Shown: in pieces, positions 44,244-53,409 of the stretch
How positions within the stretch are numbered: the first letter of the stretch is position 1
Layout: every line of letters begins with the position of its first letter
Source: Lachnospiraceae bacterium
GTDB taxonomy: Bacteria > Bacillota > Clostridia > Lachnospirales > Lachnospiraceae
Direction: 5' to 3'
Assembly: GCA_022652545.1 (NCBI GenBank)
Contig: JALCRM010000008.1
Location: 1-64,000 of the forward strand
DNA length: 64,000 nucleotides
Translations under genes and position numbers: made by a program
The notes under the pieces: model-generated
The model's input: the letters and a program-made list of their open reading frames with translations, nothing else
The model's database searches: none
What the model was told of the DNA's origin: nothing

Positions 44244-46214
44244 ATGGAAGACAAGATCTGCTGTGGCATTCAAAAATATCCCCATCTGTTTGCCCCGCTG
44301 CGCATCGGCAGCGTACGTCTGAAGAACCGTATCCTGTCGGCGCCTACGAGCCCTGCCATGGTCGACACACAGGGGCATTTTACGCCCGGGATGATCGCCT
44401 ACCTCGGAGAAAAGGCGGAAGGCGGCGCTTCCGTCGTTACGTACGGCGAATCCATCGTCCATTCGGCCACGGGCAAATCGCACAATATCCAGCTGCAGCT
44501 GGATTCGGACGGTGTGAAGCAGGGGCTTGCGGAGGCGTCGCGGGCCATCCACAACGGCGGTGCGATCGCCAATATCCAGCTTTCGCACGGCGGAAAGTAC
44601 GGCGGTCTCGTCAGTGTCGCCGGGACGCGGGGCAAAGACCATCCGGCCTACGGCCCCTGCGATGAAGTGACGCCGCAGGGGATCGTCCATGCCATGCCGG
44701 TCGAAATGATCGAAGAGATCATCGCTTCCTACGGAAAGGCCGCGAAACTGGTGCAGGACTGCGGCTTTGACATGCTCGAGGTCCATGCGGCGCACGGCTG
44801 GCTGTTTTCACAGTTTCTGTCTCCCGTCATGAACCGCAGAAATGACGAATTCGGCGGAAACGCCGAAAACAGGGCCAGATTCCTGCTGCGCACGCTCGAT
44901 GAGGTCCGCAGGGCGGTCGGCCCTCGTTTTCCGATCGAGATCCGTCTTTCGGGAGACGACCTCGCGGACAACGGCATGACCATGGAACAGTGCATCGAAG
45001 TTGCACAGATGGTCGAAGACAAGGTCGACCTGATCAATGTGTCCTGCGGCAACCACGAAGATCCTGCCATGTTCTGCCGTACACACCCGTCCTCTTTTTA
45101 CCCGCACGGCGTAAACGTATATCTGGCTGCCGAAGTGAAAAAACATGTGAAGAAGCCCGTTTCCTGCGTCGGTTCGCTGAACGATCCCGCGCAGATGGAG
45201 GAGATCCTGGCTTCGGGGCAGGCGGACTGCGTGGAACTCGGGCGCGCCCTGCTGGCCGACCCGCAGCTGCCTTCCAAGACCTTTGCCGGCCGTGCGGAGG
45301 AGATCACGCCGTGCATCCGCTGCTATGAGTGTTTCGGCGAAACGATAAAGACCGAAACGATACGCTGCACGGTCAATCCTGTCATGGGACAGGAACGCGC
45401 AGCCGCAGGAGGAGTCAGGCCTGCGGCAGTCAGAAAGAAAGTGCTGGTGGCGGGCGGCGGCCCGGGCGGGATGGAAGCCGCGGTGACCGCGGCACAGAGG
45501 GGGCACGAGGTCACGATCGTCGAGAAGAGCAGCCGGCTCGGGGGCAATCTCCATCCTGCGGGAGCGGCTTACTTCAAGCAGGATATCACACAGCTGCGTG
45601 AAGTGATGGAAGAGAGAGTGCGGAAGGCCGGCGTGAAGGTGGTCACGGATACGGAAGTGACGCCGGAATTTGTAAAGGCTGCGGATGCGGATGTGCTGAT
45701 CGTGGCGATCGGTTCACACGAACTGAAGCCGCCCATCAAGGGCATCGATCTGCCGAACGTCGTCATGGCCGTGGATGCGGAGCTGCATCCGGAAAAACTC
45801 GGACACAGGGTGGCCATTATGGGCGGCGGCCTGGTCGGCAGCGAAGCGGCGGTCTCTTTCTGTCACGAGGGACATGAAGTGACGGTGATCGAAATGAAGC
45901 CGGAAGCCGCTGCGGAGGTCAACCCCTTCTATCGCGGCGGCCTGCTTGCCGAACTGGACAGATCCGCACAGGTACTGGTCAGCACGAAGGTGCTGGAGAT
46001 CGTGCCGGAGGGCGTGCGAGTGGAAGCGGACGGAAAGGAAAGCCTTGTCAGTGCGGACATGGTCGTCTGCGCGCTGGGATTCCGCGCGCCGTATGCCGAG
46101 GTGGACGCGCTCTGCGCGGAAGCCGGGGAATCGGTGATCATCGGAGACTGCAAAAACGTGGGACAGATAGGCGGGGCCATCAGCGACGGCTATTATGCGG
46201 CGCTCCGGATCTGA
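44244..46214 (+). CDS. Old Yellow Enzyme-family NADH:flavin oxidoreductase (2,4-dienoyl-CoA reductase type)
   Basis: A 656-residue Fe-S flavoenzyme. An N-terminal FMN TIM barrel (FAPLRIGSVRLKNRI, VHAAHGWLFSQFLSP, NRRNDEFGG) is followed by a [4Fe-4S] motif near residue 356 (CIRCYECF...CTVNP) and a C-terminal FAD/NADH-binding half (VAGGGPGGMEAAVTA and MGGGLVGSEAAVSF). The family reduces activated C=C bonds; FadH, bile-acid and daidzein reductases are examples of the same architecture. ATG 44244 is two bases after the previous stop. With the flavoproteins nearby it supports a polyphenol- or enoate-reducing role (inference). Confidence 0.9.
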   Translation: MEDKICCGIQKYPHLFAPLRIGSVRLKNRILSAPTSPAMVDTQGHFTPGMIAYLGEKAEGGASVVTYGESIVHSATGKSHNIQLQLDSDGVKQGLAEASRAIHNGGAIANIQLSHGGKYGGLVSVAGTRGKDHPAYGPCDEVTPQGIVHAMPVEMIEEIIASYGKAAKLVQDCGFDMLEVHAAHGWLFSQFLSPVMNRRNDEFGGNAENRARFLLRTLDEVRRAVGPRFPIEIRLSGDDLADNGMTMEQCIEVAQMVEDKVDLINVSCGNHEDPAMFCRTHPSSFYPHGVNVYLAAEVKKHVKKPVSCVGSLNDPAQMEEILASGQADCVELGRALLADPQLPSKTFAGRAEEITPCIRCYECFGETIKTETIRCTVNPVMGQERAAAGGVRPAAVRKKVLVAGGGPGGMEAAVTAAQRGHEVTIVEKSSRLGGNLHPAGAAYFKQDITQLREVMEERVRKAGVKVVTDTEVTPEFVKAADADVLIVAIGSHELKPPIKGIDLPNVVMAVDAELHPEKLGHRVAIMGGGLVGSEAAVSFCHEGHEVTVIEMKPEAAAEVNPFYRGGLLAELDRSAQVLVSTKVLEIVPEGVRVEADGKESLVSADMVVCALGFRAPYAEVDALCAEAGESVIIGDCKNVGQIGGAISDGYYAALRI

Positions 46215-46452
46215 AAGAGCGAGGGCCGGCGCCCGCGGCGTCTGCAGCAGCCCGGCCGCTGTGCAGCGTTCCGCGGGCAAGGTCAAAAATAAGGCGGTTT
46301 TTTTGACCACGGCAGCAGGCGCTCCTGAAAATCATCAAAATGACCAGTGCGTTTGGTGTTTTGCGTGAAATAAGATCCGCCCTGATTTTGATAAGGTATA
46401 AGCGTAGTTTCATGCGGAGCCGCATACCGGCTGCCGCGGAAGAAAGAGGAGC
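46215..46452. other. Intergenic region with a GGTCAAAA hairpin
   Basis: This 238-base gap carries a GGTCAAAAA...TTTTTTTGACC inverted repeat (about 46280-46308), not followed by a T-run, and no coding frame. It may be a weak terminator after the ene-reductase gene. A promoter for the transporter gene is expected but I cannot pick one. Confidence 0.4.
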
Positions 46453-47655
46453 ATGATGCAGCAGGGAAAGGTCCTTTCACAGGACGGACAGAAAAAGAAG
46501 GAGTTCGGGGTCATTCTCTCGGTCGTGGGTATCTCCTTTATCCAGGGCCTTCAGTACGCGGCTTCGCCGGTACTGGGTGCCATCAGCGCGCACTATCCGC
46601 AGGTCGGCGTCGGTACGGTCCAGATGCTGCTCACGGTGCCGGGGATCCTGGCGATCGCCGTGGCGCTGCTTTCCGGGCGCCTGGTCACGAAGGTCAGCAA
46701 GAAGCAGCTCCTTATCACGGCGGGACTCCTGGCCGGCATTACCGGCTTCCTGCCGTTCCTTTCCGACAGTTTCACCCTGCTGTTTGTTTCGCGGGTGCTG
46801 TACGGCATTCCTCTCGGACTGGCCACTGCTTTGAATTCAGCGGTCGTGGCCGAGTTTTTCACTGGAGAGAAGCGCACGCGCGTCATGGGTATCCAGGCGG
46901 CGAGCGTGGGCGCGGGCATCGCGGTGGTCACATCCGTCAGCGGCATGCTGGGAGCCGTCGATTTTCACACTTCCTATTTCATCAATATCATCGGCTTCAT
47001 CAGCTTTGCCGTGATCCTGCTGTGCCTCCCGGAGACCGGGAAGGTAGTGGTGACGGAGAGCGAGCCGATCCGGCTGAACCGCACGGTCTTCATCGTTGCG
47101 CTGTTCGGCTTCCTGGAATTTTTCTTCCTGATGACCTTTACGACAAATATCGCCATGCACCTGTCGGGAAAACTTGCAGGCAGCTCTGCCGCTTCCGGCT
47201 GGATCACCGGCGTTTTCTCCGCGGCACAGATCGCGGTCGGTCTGGTGCTTGGCAATGTGACGAAACTTACAAAAAAAATGACGCTGCCGGCAGCGATGCT
47301 GTGCTTCTGTGCGGGCGGTGTCATCCTGATCCTTTTTTCCGGGAATCTTCCCATGCTGATGGCGGGCGCCGTGCTCTGCGGATTTTCGCAGGGGATCTTC
47401 CTGCCTACGGCTTATGTCGATGAGACCAGTGCAGTCAATCCGGCGTCAGCCTCGATGGCTTCCGCTGTTTTTACCAGTGCCACCTGTCTCGGACAGCTCC
47501 TGTCGCCGACCTGCACCAACGCGGCGGCTTCGGCTCTGCTCGGCAGTGCTTCCACCACGCATGTTTATACGGTGGCCGCTGTCGGTATGGCCCTTTCCGC
47601 AGTTGCTCTTACGGTCTGGAAAAACAGGGAAAACGCGGGACATGCCGCTGATTGA
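46453..47655 (+). CDS. Major facilitator superfamily transporter
   Basis: A 400-residue twelve-helix MFS protein with the loop 2-3 motif GRLVTKVSKKQLL and the mirrored NVTKLTKKMTLP loop after helix 8. It probably imports an aromatic or organic-acid substrate, or exports a product, of the adjoining catabolic genes. AAAGAGGAG precedes two adjacent ATGs (46453 and 46456); either could be the start. Confidence 0.9.
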   Translation: MMQQGKVLSQDGQKKKEFGVILSVVGISFIQGLQYAASPVLGAISAHYPQVGVGTVQMLLTVPGILAIAVALLSGRLVTKVSKKQLLITAGLLAGITGFLPFLSDSFTLLFVSRVLYGIPLGLATALNSAVVAEFFTGEKRTRVMGIQAASVGAGIAVVTSVSGMLGAVDFHTSYFINIIGFISFAVILLCLPETGKVVVTESEPIRLNRTVFIVALFGFLEFFFLMTFTTNIAMHLSGKLAGSSAASGWITGVFSAAQIAVGLVLGNVTKLTKKMTLPAAMLCFCAGGVILILFSGNLPMLMAGAVLCGFSQGIFLPTAYVDETSAVNPASASMASAVFTSATCLGQLLSPTCTNAAASALLGSASTTHVYTVAAVGMALSAVALTVWKNRENAGHAAD

Positions 47656-47664
47656 CCCAAGTGG

Positions 47665-48042
47665 TCATTCGCACTCTGCCACGGCAAAAGCCACGGCATA
47701 GTCGGTGTCGTAGGAGAGCGAGAGATGGATCGCGGTAATGTGCAGTTCCCGGGAAAGGGACAGCGCCTTTCCGTGCAGGTGTACGGCGGGCCGGCCGCTG
47801 ACCTCTTCCAGGATCTCGATCTCACCGGTGCGCAGGGCATCGCCGGGCACGCCGAAGGCTTTGAAAACCGCTTCCTTGCCGGCGAAATGCGTGGCATAGG
47901 AGGAAACGGGATCCGGCCGGGCATCGAGCAGCTTTCTCTCTGCATCTGAAAAGGTATGGAGGGCGAAGGAACTGCCGGGATCGGACAGCAGCCCGGCGAT
48001 CCGGCTGATCCGGAGGATGTCACAGCCTGTACCATGGATCAT
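47665..48042 (-). CDS. acpS: Holo-[acyl-carrier-protein] synthase
   Basis: A 125-residue AcpS-type phosphopantetheinyl transferase. It has the N-terminal metal-binding GTGCDILRISRI and the catalytic FAGKEAVFKAFG with its glutamate, at the expected spacing. It moves phosphopantetheine from CoA to a serine of an acyl carrier protein. AAGGAG precedes ATG 48042. It lies convergent to the MFS gene and divergent from the hydrolase-acyltransferase-kinase-ACP genes. A dedicated role in modifying the ACP at 53410 is attractive, though this may simply be the housekeeping copy. Confidence 0.93.
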   Translation of the reverse strand: MIHGTGCDILRISRIAGLLSDPGSSFALHTFSDAERKLLDARPDPVSSYATHFAGKEAVFKAFGVPGDALRTGEIEILEEVSGRPAVHLHGKALSLSRELHITAIHLSLSYDTDYAVAFAVAECE

Positions 48043-48199
48043 AGCCAGACTCCTTTTGCCGAAACGGCATGGCGGAATAACGGTTGCGGTTACAGATCCA
48101 GTTTAGCGGATGCTTTCAATTTTGCAAGAAGGCGGAATATCAGCCGGATGCAACAGAAAATACAGAACAATACGGGACAGGAAAAACAGGAGGCGGCAG

Positions 48200-49960
48200 A
48201 TGGCAGAGTACGAACAGATCAGGAAGAAGATCAGGATAGGGGAGGAAGAAGTCGAGATCGTCATGAATCCCATGATGAGACCTTCCACCAAAGAAGAGCT
48301 GGAGGCAATGTCTCCGGAGGAGAGGCTGCACGCAAAATTCATGTCGCCCCTCGATACACATACCTACGAAGCGGAAGACGGGATCCTGTGCATGCAGGAC
48401 GTTCCCGTAAAGATGCGCGACGGCGTCGAGATCTATGCAGATATCTACCTTCCCTCCGATGACAGCGGGAAGCCCATGAAGCATCTTCCGCTCCTGATCT
48501 CCTGGAGCTTTTACGGCAAGCGTCCCTTCGACGGACAGAGCGACTGGCAGATCATGGGCGTTAAGCCCGGCACGGTTTCCAACATGTCCAAGTTCGAGAG
48601 CCCGGATCCCGGATACTGGTGTCGCAACGGCTATGCGGTGGCCAATGTGGATCCCCGCGGCATCGGCCACTCCGGCGGCGACTACGTGCAGTTCGGCACG
48701 CAGGACGGCAAGGACGGTTACGATTTCATCGAGTGGGCGGCTGAGCAGGACTGGTGCAACGGACGTGTGGGAATGAGCGGAAACAGCTGCGTCGCCATGA
48801 CGCAGTGGAGAGTGGCAGCCCAGTGCCCGCCGCATCTCTGCGCGATCGCACCCTGGGAGTCCACGACGGATATCTACAGGGAGTCCATCTATGAAGGCGG
48901 CATCCCGGCGCACACCTTTGTCCGCACGGTTATGGCGGACGCCTGCGGGCCCAACCTCATCGACAGCACGCCCGACACTGCGGAGCAGCTGTACCAGAAC
49001 ATCAACTGTACATACTGGCAGGATAAGATACCGGATTTCAAAAAGGTCCGCATCCCCGTTTACGAGACTGCCTGCTGGAACCATTTCCACCTGCGCGGAT
49101 CCTTCAACGCGTTCCGCAAATGCCGCTCCACGAAGAAGTGGATGCGTGCACACAGGAATTTCGAGTGGCCCGATCACTACAGCCCCGAGAACCTCGAAGA
49201 TGAGAAACGCTTCTTTGACCGCTACCTGAAGCTCATCCGGAACGGCTGGGAGATGACACCCCGGTATCGCATCGAAGTGCAGGACACGGGGGACTTCAAC
49301 TATCAGGAGAACCGTCCGGAGAACGAATTCCCGCTGGCGCGCACGCAGTACGAGAAACTTTATCTCGATGCCGCGCATATGTCCATGCAGAAGGAACTTC
49401 CGGAGCAGCAGGCTTCCTTCAAATATGACGGACAGACCGGAGAAGCTGATTTTGACTATACGTTCCTCGAAGATACGGAACTCACCGGCTACCTCAAGCT
49501 CCACCTCTGGGTGGCGGCAGAGTCCTACAACGACATGGACCTGTTCATCAACGTCAAGAAGATGAGCACGGACGGGAAGGAACTTCCGATCACCCTTTTC
49601 GGGGAAGATCATCCCGGCATCTGGGGCAAAATGAGAGTCTCCCGCAGGAAGCTCGACGAGGAGCTTTCCACCGACTTCAATCCCGTACAGGCCTTTACGG
49701 ATACGGAAAAACTGGAGCCCGGGCAGATCGTGCCGGTCGATATCGAGATCATGCCGACCAGCCGCTTCTGGCACAAGGGACAGAAGATCCGCGTCCAGAT
49801 CGCAGGCCGCTATATCCGCGGCGACTGGTTCGAAGCACTTTCCTGGGATACGGACAACCGGGGGAACCACATCGTGTATACGGGCGGTGAGCACGACTCT
49901 TACCTGCAGATCCCGGTGATCCCGCCGAGATTCCAGGACGGCGATACGATCATCCGCTGA
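48200..49960 (+). CDS. CocE/NonD-family hydrolase (X-Pro dipeptidyl-peptidase-like)
   Basis: A 586-residue serine hydrolase. The alpha/beta-hydrolase core includes VKMRDGVEIYADIYLP, NVDPRGIGHSGG, and nucleophile motif GMSGNS near residue 192. A C-terminal jelly-roll domain holds FLEDTELTGYLKLHLWVAAES and RIRVQIAGR-like strands. Family members cleave cocaine-type esters, X-Pro peptides or glutaryl amides. No signal peptide, so intracellular. AGGAGG lies six bases before ATG 48200; the upstream in-frame extension has none. It opens the operon leading to the acyltransferase, kinase and ACP genes. Confidence 0.85.
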   Translation: MAEYEQIRKKIRIGEEEVEIVMNPMMRPSTKEELEAMSPEERLHAKFMSPLDTHTYEAEDGILCMQDVPVKMRDGVEIYADIYLPSDDSGKPMKHLPLLISWSFYGKRPFDGQSDWQIMGVKPGTVSNMSKFESPDPGYWCRNGYAVANVDPRGIGHSGGDYVQFGTQDGKDGYDFIEWAAEQDWCNGRVGMSGNSCVAMTQWRVAAQCPPHLCAIAPWESTTDIYRESIYEGGIPAHTFVRTVMADACGPNLIDSTPDTAEQLYQNINCTYWQDKIPDFKKVRIPVYETACWNHFHLRGSFNAFRKCRSTKKWMRAHRNFEWPDHYSPENLEDEKRFFDRYLKLIRNGWEMTPRYRIEVQDTGDFNYQENRPENEFPLARTQYEKLYLDAAHMSMQKELPEQQASFKYDGQTGEADFDYTFLEDTELTGYLKLHLWVAAESYNDMDLFINVKKMSTDGKELPITLFGEDHPGIWGKMRVSRRKLDEELSTDFNPVQAFTDTEKLEPGQIVPVDIEIMPTSRFWHKGQKIRVQIAGRYIRGDWFEALSWDTDNRGNHIVYTGGEHDSYLQIPVIPPRFQDGDTIIR

Positions 49961-49968
49961 CACAACCT

Positions 49969-50060
49969 CAGCATCGGTGCTGACGCACCGGCTGCAACAG
50001 CGGCACGAAGTGTTGCCGATGTTCATTTCGGAGAACCTGAAGGTTCTCCTCATGGAGGAA
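49969..50060 (+). repeat. SD-proximal double-hairpin leader element, copy 1
   Basis: CGGTGC-TGAC-GCACCG (49975-49990) followed by an extra imperfect hairpin and then GGAGAACC/GGTTCTCC (50030-50048), ending CTCATGGAGG immediately before ATG 50064. The same two-hairpin plus ribosome-site layout recurs at 51130, 52337 and twice at 59219-59433. Confidence 0.65.
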
Positions 50061-50063
50061 AGA

Positions 50064-51125
50064 ATGAACGAATTTATTGCGCAGATGACGGAAAAGGCCA
50101 AAAGGGATCCGAAGCGCGTGGCCTTCCCCGAAAGTGACAATGTGAATGTACTGAAGACCGCCGAACAGGTAGCGGCGCAGAAGATCGGCTATCCCATGCT
50201 GATCGGCAGCAGGCCGCAGATCGAGGCGCTGGCAGCGGAAAACGGGATAAGCTGCGAAGGCTTTTCCTGGTTCGACAACACGGACGAACAGGCCCTGCAG
50301 GGACTTGCCGAAAAGGTAGAGGCCGTACAGAAGGCGGAAGAGGAAAAGGCTGCGGCCGAAGGTAGGCTCGAAGAATACAGCGCTACGCACGTTCCCTTTT
50401 CAGCGAAGGCAGTTGTCCGCAAATCCAAAGACGCGATACGCTGCGCCATGTTTTTACTGAAGGCGCATGAAACAGACTGTGTGGCGGCGGGCAAGGACCA
50501 TTCGACGGGCGATGTCGTGCACGAAGCCGGCAGTATCGTCGGCATGCAGGAAGGGGTGGAATCTCCTTCCAGCATCGGGATCGCGGATGTGCCGGGTTTT
50601 GCCTACGGCGAGAAGGGCATGTTCGGCATCGCGGACTGCGCGATCACGGCACAGCCGGATGCAAAGGATCTGGCGGGCATTGCCATCGCTTCCGCAGATA
50701 CGGTGACGCGCCTCCTCGGCTGGACGCCGCGCGTGGCCATGCTCGCTTTTTCCACCGACGGCAGCGCCGAGCATGAGAGCATCGACGTCATCCGGGAAGG
50801 CATAAGGCTGGTGCATGAGCGCCGCCCCGACATTCTCTGTGACGGGGAATTCCAGCTGGATGCAGCGCTGCTGCCGGAAGTGGCCGCGCACAAGGTCCAC
50901 AGGGACAGTCCTGTGGCTGGCAAGGCCAACATCCTGATCTTCCCCAACCTGCATGCCGGCAACATCGGTGTGAAGCTGATCCAGATCTTCGGCCATGCGA
51001 ATGCATACGGCCCGGTGCTGCAGGGCTTTGCGCAGCCGGTCTGCGATTTTTCCCGCTCCGCGCCGGTCGACGAGATGCTCGGAAACGTAGCAATGCTGAT
51101 CATCCGTGCAGGGGATGCGGAGTGA
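50064..51125 (+). CDS. Phosphate acyltransferase (phosphotransacetylase/phosphotransbutyrylase family)
   Basis: A 353-residue PTA/PTB-family enzyme converting acyl-CoA plus phosphate to acyl phosphate. Landmarks are RVAFPESDN at the start, GKDHSTGDVVHEAGSIVG, the mid LAFSTDGSAEHES and closing GFAQPVCDFSRSAPVDEMLGNVAML. A charged Ala/Glu-rich insertion (about residues 90-110) is unusual. ATG 50064 follows GGAGGAA by six bases; an upstream in-frame extension runs through the leader element and is rejected. Paired with the kinase encoded next, it would yield ATP from an acyl thioester. Confidence 0.88.
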   Translation: MNEFIAQMTEKAKRDPKRVAFPESDNVNVLKTAEQVAAQKIGYPMLIGSRPQIEALAAENGISCEGFSWFDNTDEQALQGLAEKVEAVQKAEEEKAAAEGRLEEYSATHVPFSAKAVVRKSKDAIRCAMFLLKAHETDCVAAGKDHSTGDVVHEAGSIVGMQEGVESPSSIGIADVPGFAYGEKGMFGIADCAITAQPDAKDLAGIAIASADTVTRLLGWTPRVAMLAFSTDGSAEHESIDVIREGIRLVHERRPDILCDGEFQLDAALLPEVAAHKVHRDSPVAGKANILIFPNLHAGNIGVKLIQIFGHANAYGPVLQGFAQPVCDFSRSAPVDEMLGNVAMLIIRAGDAE

Positions 51126-51129
51126 TCAA

Positions 51130-51183
51130 AAAGCCGCAGCATCGGTGTCGGAGCACGGCGCCGGCTGTCCAACGGAGGTAAAA
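51130..51183 (+). repeat. Leader element, copy 2 (short form)
   Basis: GCAGCATCGGTGTCGGAGCA and GGCGCCGGCTGTCC form an imperfect first hairpin, but the second hairpin of the other copies is missing. The copy ends ACGGAGGTAAAA directly at ATG 51184. Confidence 0.5.
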
Positions 51184-52287
51184 ATGGGATACAGGGTATT
51201 TGCGGTCAATCCGGGGTCCACTTCCACGAAGATCGCACTGTTTGACGGAGAAGAGTGCCTCTTTTCCAGGAATGTAAGTCATGAAGCGGAAAAACTGGCC
51301 GAATTCGGAACGGTCGCGGAGCAGCTTCCGTACCGCCGGGACATGATCCTGGAACTGCTTAAGGAAAACGGCATCAGCCTCGAGGGCGTGGATGCCTTTG
51401 TGGGACGCGGCGGCGGCCTGTTGTCGATGGAAGGCGGCGTATACGAGATCGACGGTCTGGTGCTGGAGCACGCAAGGACCTGTGCGAACGGCGTCATCCA
51501 TCCGGCGACGCTCGGCCCGCAGATCGCGGATGCTCTGGCAAAACAGTACGGCGCCCGGGAATTCGTCGTGAATCCTCCGGATGTCGATGAGCTGCAGGAC
51601 CTGGCGCGTATGACCGGGATCGACGGCGTTTACAGGACTGTCCATCTGCATGCACTGAACCTCAAGGAAACGGCGATCCGTCATGCGGCTTCGATGGGTC
51701 GGAAATATGAAGAATGCAATTTTGTCGTCTGTCACATCGGAGGCGGGGTGTCCGTATCGGCGCACCGCCGCGGCCGTATGGTGGACGGCTATGACATCGT
51801 AGGCGGCGAAGGCCCGATGTCCCCGACCAGGTGCGGAGCGGTTTCGGCAAGCGACCTGATGACCTATATGAAGGACGGGGAAAAGACGCCGAAGGACATT
51901 CTGGCACTCTGCCACAAGTCCGGCGGCTTCGTATCTCTCCTCGGCACATCGGATGCGCGCGAGGTGACGGCCCGCGCCGAAGCCGGCGACAAAAAAGCCG
52001 AAATGGCCTGGAACACGATGATCTATCAGATCGCCAAAGGGATCGGCGCGATGGCATCCGTACTGAAGGGCGACGTGGACGGGATCCTGCTGGGCGGCGG
52101 CATGGTGCACAGCGAAGACCTGGTGGAACAGATCCGCGGCTACTGCGGCTATATCGCACCTGTCACGGCTTATCCCGGCGAGTTTGAGATGGAAGCCATG
52201 GCAGCGGGCGCGATCCGCGTGCTGAAGGGCGAAGAGCAGGCAAAACATTACACGGGGAAACCCGGCTGGAACGGATTCGGGTTCTGA
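51184..52287 (+). CDS. Butyrate kinase-family acyl kinase
   Basis: A 367-residue member of the butyrate/acetate kinase family: the N-terminal phosphate loop NPGSTSTKIALFD, GRGGGLLSMEGGVYEI, CHIGGGVSVSAHRRGRMVDG and the late GILLGGGMVHS. It transfers phosphate from an acyl phosphate to ADP, yielding ATP and a short or branched acid. The sequence is of the Buk rather than AckA type. GGAGG precedes ATG 51184. Confidence 0.93.
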   Translation: MGYRVFAVNPGSTSTKIALFDGEECLFSRNVSHEAEKLAEFGTVAEQLPYRRDMILELLKENGISLEGVDAFVGRGGGLLSMEGGVYEIDGLVLEHARTCANGVIHPATLGPQIADALAKQYGAREFVVNPPDVDELQDLARMTGIDGVYRTVHLHALNLKETAIRHAASMGRKYEECNFVVCHIGGGVSVSAHRRGRMVDGYDIVGGEGPMSPTRCGAVSASDLMTYMKDGEKTPKDILALCHKSGGFVSLLGTSDAREVTARAEAGDKKAEMAWNTMIYQIAKGIGAMASVLKGDVDGILLGGGMVHSEDLVEQIRGYCGYIAPVTAYPGEFEMEAMAAGAIRVLKGEEQAKHYTGKPGWNGFGF

Positions 52288-52304
52288 TCAAAACAGGAGG
52301 TAAG

Positions 52305-52407
52305 TTTGAAAGTGCCGCTGATGCAGCACTTTCAAACCGCAGCATCGGTGCTGACGCACCGGCTGCCCACTTCGGAGGATCTGAAGATCCTCCTCATGGA
52401 GGTAAAG
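52305..52407 (+). repeat. Leader element, copy 3, preceded by an extra hairpin and SD
   Basis: First comes TTTGAAAGTGC (52305-52315) paired with GCACTTTCAAA (52326-52336). Then the standard hairpins follow: CGGTGC-TGAC-GCACCG (about 52345-52360), then GGAGGATC/GATCCTCC, ending CTCATGGAGG five bases before ATG 52408. A second SD-plus-TTGAAAGT (52296-52313) precedes the element and resembles the GGAGG plus ATGAAAGT at its end, as if the element had been inserted with duplication of the start region. Confidence 0.6.
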
Positions 52408-53406
52408 ATGAAAGTACTCGGTATTTCTTTCGGAAGAGTGAACCAGCGCAGCGACATCATGGTCAAGGAAGCGCTGTTTGCGGCAAAGCGCGCAGGCGCC
52501 GATGTGGAATTCTACAACGCCGTGCGTATGAATATCACGCACTGCCACGCCTGCGATTACTGCAGCCGCTGCAGGGACAAAGGCGATGTCGAAATCGGCT
52601 GTGCGTTCAAGGACGATTACCAGACGCTTGAGGAAGCTTATTACAACTGCGATGCGATCGTCATCGGCGCACCGGTCTACGCTGTCGGCATCGTCGGACA
52701 GTTCAAGAATTTCCTGGACCGCATCTGCCCGTCCCACGACCGCGCAGCCCTTCTTGAGGAGAACAAGAAGAGGGCGGCGGAAGGGAAACCGCTGCTGGAT
52801 GAGCGCTATTTCAAGGACCGCTACAGCGCCTATATTTCCGTGGGCGGGGCGCAGACGCACAACTGGGTGGCGTTCGGCCTGCCGATGCTGCATCTGTTTG
52901 ACTTTTCTTTTGCCATGAAATGCGTAGGGCACGTGGATGCGTATGACCAGGGGCGCACAGGCAGTCCGCTGCTGGATGACGCGCTGATGAAGAAGTGCGC
53001 CGACCTCGGCACGGCGCTTGCGCAGGCGGTAGGGAAGCCTTACGATGAAGTGACGACCTGGGCGGGCGATGACAACGGTGTATGCCCGGTGTGCCACAAT
53101 CCGCTGCTTTCCTTCAACGGCACCACGGATGTGGAGTGCCCGGTCTGCGGGATCCACGGAAAGCTCAGCGTTGACGGCGAAAAGGCCATGGTCACCTGGC
53201 CGGACAGCGAGATCGCAAGAGCCCGCAATACGATCCCCGGACTGTACGAACACTGCAACGAGATCCATAACATGATCGTGGTGTGTGTGCCGAAGCTCGT
53301 AGCCAATAAGGAACTGATACAGGAGAAGATGAAGAAATACACGAATTTCGACGAAACAATCAGGCAGATCGCGGCGGAAACAGCCGCACAGAACAAGGAG
53401 GCGTGA
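52408..53406 (+). CDS. Flavodoxin-like NADPH:FMN reductase with C-terminal zinc ribbon (paralogue 2)
   Basis: A 332-residue paralogue of the protein at 36529, with the same order of parts: VLGISFGRVNQRSD phosphate loop, CHACDYCSRCRDKGD cysteines (one more Cys than paralogue 1), VIGAPVYAVGIVGQFKNFLDR, and a zinc ribbon CPVCHNPLL...ECPVCGIHGKL near the C-terminus. ATG 52408 has GGAGG five bases upstream. It lies between the acyl kinase and ACP genes, so it may reduce an acyl or ring intermediate of that pathway. Nothing in the sequence fixes the substrate. Confidence 0.85.
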   Translation: MKVLGISFGRVNQRSDIMVKEALFAAKRAGADVEFYNAVRMNITHCHACDYCSRCRDKGDVEIGCAFKDDYQTLEEAYYNCDAIVIGAPVYAVGIVGQFKNFLDRICPSHDRAALLEENKKRAAEGKPLLDERYFKDRYSAYISVGGAQTHNWVAFGLPMLHLFDFSFAMKCVGHVDAYDQGRTGSPLLDDALMKKCADLGTALAQAVGKPYDEVTTWAGDDNGVCPVCHNPLLSFNGTTDVECPVCGIHGKLSVDGEKAMVTWPDSEIARARNTIPGLYEHCNEIHNMIVVCVPKLVANKELIQEKMKKYTNFDETIRQIAAETAAQNKEA

Positions 53407-53409
53407 GAA

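Noticed and set aside
31599-46214. A complete daidzein-to-equol type pathway
   Set aside because: A fumarate-reductase-like flavoprotein and an Old Yellow Enzyme occur, as in equol producers, but I see no short-chain dihydrodaidzein reductase or racemase gene, and both families are large. Specific names would be over-reading.
48140-50140. A 666-codon minus-strand frame
   Set aside because: Antisense shadow of the CocE-type hydrolase gene; no family features.
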